This document shows, piece by piece, positions 6,865-9,690 of a DNA stretch of 9,690 nucleotides. Numbering within the stretch: the first letter of the stretch is position 1; every line of letters begins with the position of its first letter. Below the pieces are notes generated by a model. That model ran no database searches, had not been told where the DNA came from, and worked only from the letters and a program-made list of their open reading frames with translations. A program made the position numbers and the translations under genes. Origin of the DNA: JBBILG01 sp037445085. GTDB taxonomy: Bacteria > Pseudomonadota > Gammaproteobacteria > Burkholderiales > Methylophilaceae. The stretch spans positions 1 to 9,690 of the forward strand of contig JBBILG010000070.1 in NCBI GenBank assembly GCA_037445085.1, in the 5' to 3' direction.

Positions 6865-7238
6865 TGGAGGAGCAGCCCGCTAAGGTACAGTTGCCGCCCA
6901 TCCCCGCCAAGCGCTATTTCACCATCGGCGAGGTGAGCGAGCTGTGCGGGGTCAAGCCGCACGTGCTGCGCTACTGGGAGCAGGAATTCACGCAGCTCAA
7001 GCCGGTCAAGCGACGTGGCAACCGCCGCTACTACCAGCATCACGAGGTGCTCCTGGTGCGCCGCATTCGCCAGTTGCTATACGAAGAGGGCTTCACCATC
7101 AGCGGCGCCCGCAATCGGCTCGACGAACCGCAGGGCAAGGCTCATGCCGCCGTTCGCGAGGAAGCGCCGGCAGCAAGCACGCCAAGCTTCTCGGTGCGCC
7201 GCGAATTGCTCGGCATCATCGAGCTGCTGCGCGTCTGA
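6864..7238 (+). CDS. MerR-family transcriptional regulator
   Basis: A 124-residue DNA-binding protein. After a Pro-rich N-terminal segment it carries a MerR winged helix-turn-helix at about residues 18-85: YFTIGEVSELCGVKPHVLRY, WEQEF, then the wing RRGNRRYYQHHEVLLVRRI and LLYEEGFTISGARNRL. The C terminus is short (about 35 residues), lacks cysteine clusters, and ends RRELLGIIELLRV, so no metal or ligand domain is apparent. The ATG overlaps the ihfA TGA by one base, with AGGTGG inside ihfA as ribosome binding site. A small MerR regulator directly after ihfA is a recurrent arrangement in beta- and gammaproteobacteria. Its target is unknown to me. The protein is truncated compared with effector-binding MerR members, which is normal for this ihfA-linked group. 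Confidence 0.93.
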   Translation: MEEQPAKVQLPPIPAKRYFTIGEVSELCGVKPHVLRYWEQEFTQLKPVKRRGNRRYYQHHEVLLVRRIRQLLYEEGFTISGARNRLDEPQGKAHAAVREEAPAASTPSFSVRRELLGIIELLRV

Positions 7239-7250
7239 ACACGCGCGCTC

Positions 7251-7266
7251 TGCTATACTCCGCGCC
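7251..7266 (+). promoter_or_regulatory. Extended -10 promoter of tRNA-Pro
   Basis: TGCTATACT (7251-7259) is an extended -10 element (TGn plus TATACT, 5 of 6 consensus). It is followed by the GC-rich discriminator CCGCGCC, typical of stringently controlled stable RNA promoters. The mature tRNA begins 11 nt after the -10. No good -35 is seen at the expected distance, which falls at the merR stop; the extended element could compensate. Confidence 0.6.
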
Positions 7267-7269
7267 TCG

Positions 7270-7347
<78 letters not shown>

Positions 7348-7368
7348 ATAAAATCAAGCAGTTACCTC

Positions 7369-7391
7369 AAACCGCCGCAAGGCGGTTTTTT
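7369..7391 (+). terminator. Intrinsic terminator of tRNA-Pro
   Basis: AAACCGCC (7369-7376) pairs with GGCGGTTT (7381-7388) around the tetraloop GCAA, and the T run 7386-7391 completes a classic rho-independent terminator. It lies 22 nt after the tRNA CCA. Confidence 0.92.
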
Positions 7392-7394
7392 CTT

Positions 7395-7417
7395 GGTATC
7401 CACTTCGGTATCCACTT
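7395..7417 (+). repeat. Direct repeat GGTATCCACTT beside tRNA-Pro
   Basis: GGTATCCACTT occurs at 7395-7405 and again at 7407-7417, separated by one C, giving a 12-bp period. It starts directly after the terminator T run, 48 nt from the tRNA 3' end. Short tandem repeats beside a tRNA 3' end are common where a tyrosine-integrase element has inserted (integrase or excisionase arm sites), but no integrase gene is visible before the gap. Confidence 0.6.
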
Positions 7418-7594
7418 ATGTGGGGTGGTGATTGAAATGGCACAATGGGAAGAGCCAGGAAAGACCGGGATAACCTAGGACTGGTGCGGGTTTCCGGGCG
7501 GCGGGCCGCTCAATTCCGATTTGGCACAAAAAGGGCGGTTTTGAACATTTGCCGTAACTACTCAGGTACTGCGACGTGATGATGGGATTTGGCT
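7418..7594. other. Unassigned sequence before the scaffold gap
   Basis: About 175 nt with no convincing gene on either strand. A 13-codon ATG frame (7438-7479) is too short to call. GC falls toward the right, and the final part (about 7511-7594) is clearly less GC-rich than the flanking genes. It does not encode the missing start of SurE. It may be the edge of an inserted element or of a different contig, but I could not match it to any insertion sequence. Confidence 0.5.
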
Positions 7595-7604
7595 NNNNNN
7601 NNNN
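7595..7604. other. Scaffold gap of ten Ns
   Basis: Ten undetermined bases join two contigs. The right contig starts inside surE. About 28 codons are missing from SurE and the left side does not supply them, so the true distance is larger than ten bases or the join is wrong. Confidence 0.99.
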
Positions 7605-8268
7605 CGAAGTGACGGTCGTGGCGCCGGAGCAGAACCACAGCGGCGCCAGCAACTCGCTGACGCTGGCGCGTCCGCTGACGGTGAACCGCGCCGCCAGCGG
7701 TTTCTTCTACGTGAACGGCACGCCGACGGACTGCGTGCACATCGCGCTCACCGGACTGCTCGACCACCGGCCGGACCTGGTCGTGTCCGGCATCAACAAC
7801 GGCCAGAACATGGGCGACGACACGATCTACTCGGGCACCGTCGCGGCAGCCATGGAGGGCTATCTGTTCGGCGTGCCGTCGTTCGCGTTCTCGCTGGTCG
7901 ACAAGGGCTGGATGCACCTCGACAGCGCAGCCGAATGGGCGGCGCAGGTGCTGGGGCGCTATGTCGCGGCGCCGCTGCCGCCGCCGTTCCTGCTCAACGT
8001 CAACCTGCCGAACCTGGCGCGCGACGAAGTGCGAGGGATCATCGCGACCCGGCTCGGCAAGCGCCACCCATCCGAGCCGGTCATCCGCGCCGCCAACCCG
8101 CGCGGCGAACCGATCTACTGGGTCGGCGCCGCGGGCAGCGCCAGGGACGCCGGCCCCGGCACCGACTTCCAGGCCACGGCCGACGGCTACGTGTCGGTGA
8201 CGCCGCTGCAGATCGACCTGACGCACGTGGAGCAGCTGCCGGCCGTCGCGCAGTGGCTGCGCGCATGA
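7605..8268 (+). CDS. surE: 5'/3'-nucleotidase SurE, 5'-truncated at gap
   Basis: SurE is a metal-dependent phosphatase that removes phosphate from nucleoside monophosphates and some polyphosphates; it is linked to stationary-phase survival. The visible 220 residues start at EVTVVAPEQNHSGASNSLTL, which corresponds to about residue 29 of the 253-residue E. coli protein. The N-terminal NDDG metal-binding motif is therefore lost in the gap. The family serine (SGASNS) and asparagine (VSGINNGQNMGDD) at the metal site are present, as are YSGTVAAAMEG, TRLGKRHPSEPV, YWVGAAG, DAGPGTDF and GYVSVTPLQIDLT. A continuous frame from base 7576 through the Ns is an artefact. The stop overlaps the pcm start (ATGA), the tight surE-pcm coupling usual in proteobacteria. 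Truncation is from assembly rather than decay, as the remaining sequence is intact. Confidence 0.95.
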
Positions 8269-8933
8269 CCGAACGGCTGTCCAACGTCGGCCTCGCGTCC
8301 GAGCGCGTGCGCGCCCGGATGGTGGAGCGGGTGCGCGAACTCGGCGTGCGCGATGCGCGCGTGCTGGCTGCGCTGTCGACCGTGCCGCGCCACGCATTCC
8401 TCGACCCGGCGCTGGCCAGCCGCGCATACGAGGACAGCGCGCTGCCGATCGGCCACGGGCAGACCATCTCGCAGCCGTACATCGTCGCCCGCACCGCCGA
8501 ACTCGCGCTCGAGGGCTGCACCGATCCGAAGCAGGCCCGGTTGCTGGAGATCGGCACCGGCTGCGGCTACGCGGCGGCGGTGCTGGCGCAGCTGTTCGGC
8601 GCCGTGATCTCGGTGGAGCGGTTGCGCGCGCTGCACGAGCTGGCGCGCAGCAACCTGCGGCCGCTGCGCATCGCCAACCTGCGGCTGGTGTTCGGCGACG
8701 GCATGGACGGCGTGCCGTCCGAAGCGCCGTTCGACGCCATCGTCGCTGCTGCTGCCGGCGACAGCGTGCCCGCGGCATGGATCGACCAGCTCAAGCCCGG
8801 GGGGCGCATCGTGGCGCCGGTCGGCAGTCCGGATCAACGTTTGACCGTGATCGCCAAGGATGCGGCCGGCCGCGTTACTCGCAGGCTGGCCGAGGCGGTG
8901 CGGTTCGTGCCGCTGCGCGGCGGCACGGCCTGA
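8265..8933 (+). CDS. pcm: Protein-L-isoaspartate O-methyltransferase
   Basis: Transfers a methyl group from S-adenosylmethionine to isoaspartyl residues in aged proteins, starting their repair. The 222-residue protein has the family core: PRHAFLDPALASRAYEDSALPI with GHGQTISQPY (63-72), the SAM-binding glycine motif LLEIGTGCGY (93-102), and LKPGGRIVAPVG near the C terminus. The start ATG (8265) overlaps the surE stop in an ATGA arrangement. It gives a short N-terminal extension (MTERLSNVGLASERVR) before the conserved MVERVRELGVRD segment, typical for proteobacterial Pcm. The gene is complete and shows no frame disturbance. nlpD follows 21 nt downstream, and in many proteobacteria this order continues to rpoS, which is not in the window. 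Confidence 0.95.
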   Translation: MTERLSNVGLASERVRARMVERVRELGVRDARVLAALSTVPRHAFLDPALASRAYEDSALPIGHGQTISQPYIVARTAELALEGCTDPKQARLLEIGTGCGYAAAVLAQLFGAVISVERLRALHELARSNLRPLRIANLRLVFGDGMDGVPSEAPFDAIVAAAAGDSVPAAWIDQLKPGGRIVAPVGSPDQRLTVIAKDAAGRVTRRLAEAVRFVPLRGGTA

Positions 8934-8954
8934 CTGCATGAAGGAGCAGAGTGG

Positions 8955-9438
8955 ATGAACGAGTGGCTACGACTATGCGTCCCGCCGAGCGCGGCGCTGC
9001 TCTTGGCGGCCTGCACCACGGTGCCCGTGCGCGAAGTGCCGATCGTCGAGAAATCCGAGCGGCGCGGCGCGCCTGCTGCCGTCGTTGTGCCGGCCGCGAC
9101 GGCGGCGCCGCCCGCCGCGCGCGAGGCGAAGAACGGCCAGTACGTCGTCCAGCGGGGCGACACCCTCTACAGCATCGCGCTCGCGTTCGGACAGGACTTT
9201 CGACCTGGCGCAGTGGAACGGCATCGACGACCCGTCGAAGCTGCGGGTGGGGCAGGCGTTGCGCGTCGAACCCGCCGCTGGCGATGTGCCCATGGCGGCA
9301 GCCGTCACCACCGCGCCGGTGGCGCCGGTGGCGGCAGCCGAAGTCCGGCCGCTGGAGGCGCCACGCCCGCTGCCGCCCGTAGCTGCCGTGGCCGGGCAAG
9401 CGGCGCCGCCATCGGCAGCGGCCCCGACCCCACCCCCT
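8955..9438 (+). pseudogene. nlpD: NlpD-like LysM lipoprotein, frameshifted and cut off
   Basis: N-terminal part of an outer-membrane lipoprotein with a LysM peptidoglycan-binding domain; NlpD activates cell-wall amidases at division in E. coli. AAGGAG (8941-8946) lies 8 nt before ATG 8955. A short signal peptide ends in lipobox LAAC (Cys20), followed by an Ala/Pro-rich linker. LysM starts at residue 63 (YVVQRGDTLYSIALAFGQDF, to base 9200). The second half (DLAQWNGIDDPSKLRVGQAL) is in a different frame from base 9202, so a frameshift lies at 9198-9204: one extra base, or two missing if the original read F-R-D-L. After the LysM comes an Ala/Pro-rich linker to about 9438, where homology stops. 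The C-terminal M23 peptidase-like domain of NlpD is absent, replaced by unrelated sequence. The symbol is inferred from the position after surE-pcm. A sequencing error plus assembly chimera is more likely than a true pseudogene. Confidence 0.75.
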
Positions 9439-9440
9439 AC

Positions 9441-9690
9441 GGCCTGCACACCTTTGGATGGCTCCGGGGTAGCCACACTACACTCTACGGCAAGCACATC
9501 TCCCCCCAGCTTTACGGCATGGCTGGCATCACCCCCCAGGACATTGATCTGGCCGAGCTTTATGACGAAATGACCATCGCCGTGCTGGTGCAGCTAGAGG
9601 ACTTCGGCTTTTGTCAGAAGGGCGAGGGCGGCCCCTTCGTCGAAGAGGGACGCATCGAGGCGTTACTGCCGCGCGACCAGATGATTCCGA
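9441..9690 (+). CDS. Thiolase-like (SCP-x/lipid-transfer type) protein, internal fragment
   Basis: In the frame used by ATG 9519 the sequence reads LYGMAGITPQDIDLAELYDE, then MTIAVLVQLEDFGFCQKGEG and GPFVEEGRIEALLPRD, and runs off the window. The pattern AGITPxDID-xAELYD...LQLEDxGFCxKGEGGPFV is typical of the C-terminal half of thiolase-fold proteins annotated as SCP-x thiolases, acetyl-CoA acetyltransferases or non-specific lipid-transfer proteins, which act in beta-oxidation-like degradation of acyl or steroid side chains. Neither the N-terminal half with the nucleophilic cysteine nor the C-terminal GxH/CxG region is visible. There is no start codon or ribosome binding site; the left edge is approximate (9415-9510) because homology fades there. 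GC (about 53% at 9541-9600) is well below pcm (about 75% at 8521-8580). The frame coincides with that of the nlpD start, giving a spurious fused ORF. The family call is fairly safe; the exact substrate is unknown. Confidence 0.72.

Noticed and set aside
6351..7238. A 295-codon + strand frame running from inside pheT to the MerR stop
   Set aside because: Only the part from ATG 6864 has homology (MerR). The upstream part overlaps pheT and ihfA in another frame and is open by chance.
7576..8268. A surE start at ATG 7576 reading through the Ns
   Set aside because: The frame through unknown bases is meaningless, and the residues before the Ns (MMMGFG) do not resemble the SurE N terminus.
7558..8778. 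A 406-codon - strand frame across the gap, surE and pcm
   Set aside because: It spans Ns and is an Arg/Ala-rich antisense shadow of surE and pcm.

Overview
The window is a proteobacterial, probably betaproteobacterial, scaffold of high GC content. This rests on gene order and protein similarity read by eye: thrS-infC-rpmI-rplT-pheS-pheT-ihfA-merR-tRNA-Pro, then surE-pcm-nlpD. No database search was run. All recognisable genes lie on the + strand.

Region 1 (1-7350) is a coherent translation and nucleoid cluster. It runs from threonyl-tRNA synthetase (5' end outside the window) through IF3 with an apparent AUA start, L35, L20, an intrinsic terminator, PheRS alpha and beta, IHF alpha and a MerR-family regulator overlapping ihfA by one base. 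It ends with tRNA-Pro(GGG), which has its own -10 element and terminator. Two spacers are unusually long and structured: pheS-pheT (132 nt) and pheT-ihfA (155 nt).

Region 2 (7351-7594) holds no convincing gene. It contains the tRNA terminator and an 11-bp direct repeat just downstream of the tRNA, then unassigned sequence of partly lower GC, and ends at a run of ten Ns (7595-7604), a scaffold gap.

Region 3 (7605 to about 9430) is a surE-pcm-nlpD stationary-phase/repair cluster. surE lacks its 5' end at the gap, pcm is intact, and the nlpD-like LysM lipoprotein gene is frameshifted inside the LysM domain. From about 9430 the sequence changes, with lower GC, to an internal piece of a thiolase-like (SCP-x/lipid-transfer type) protein that runs off the end. 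By chance the nlpD start frame stays open into this piece, so a gene caller would report a false fusion.

I see no CRISPR array, defence cassette or plainly novel system. The points most worth checking are the AUA start of infC, the two structured spacers, the repeat beside tRNA-Pro, and the signs that the last 2.1 kb is a gapped or chimeric assembly.
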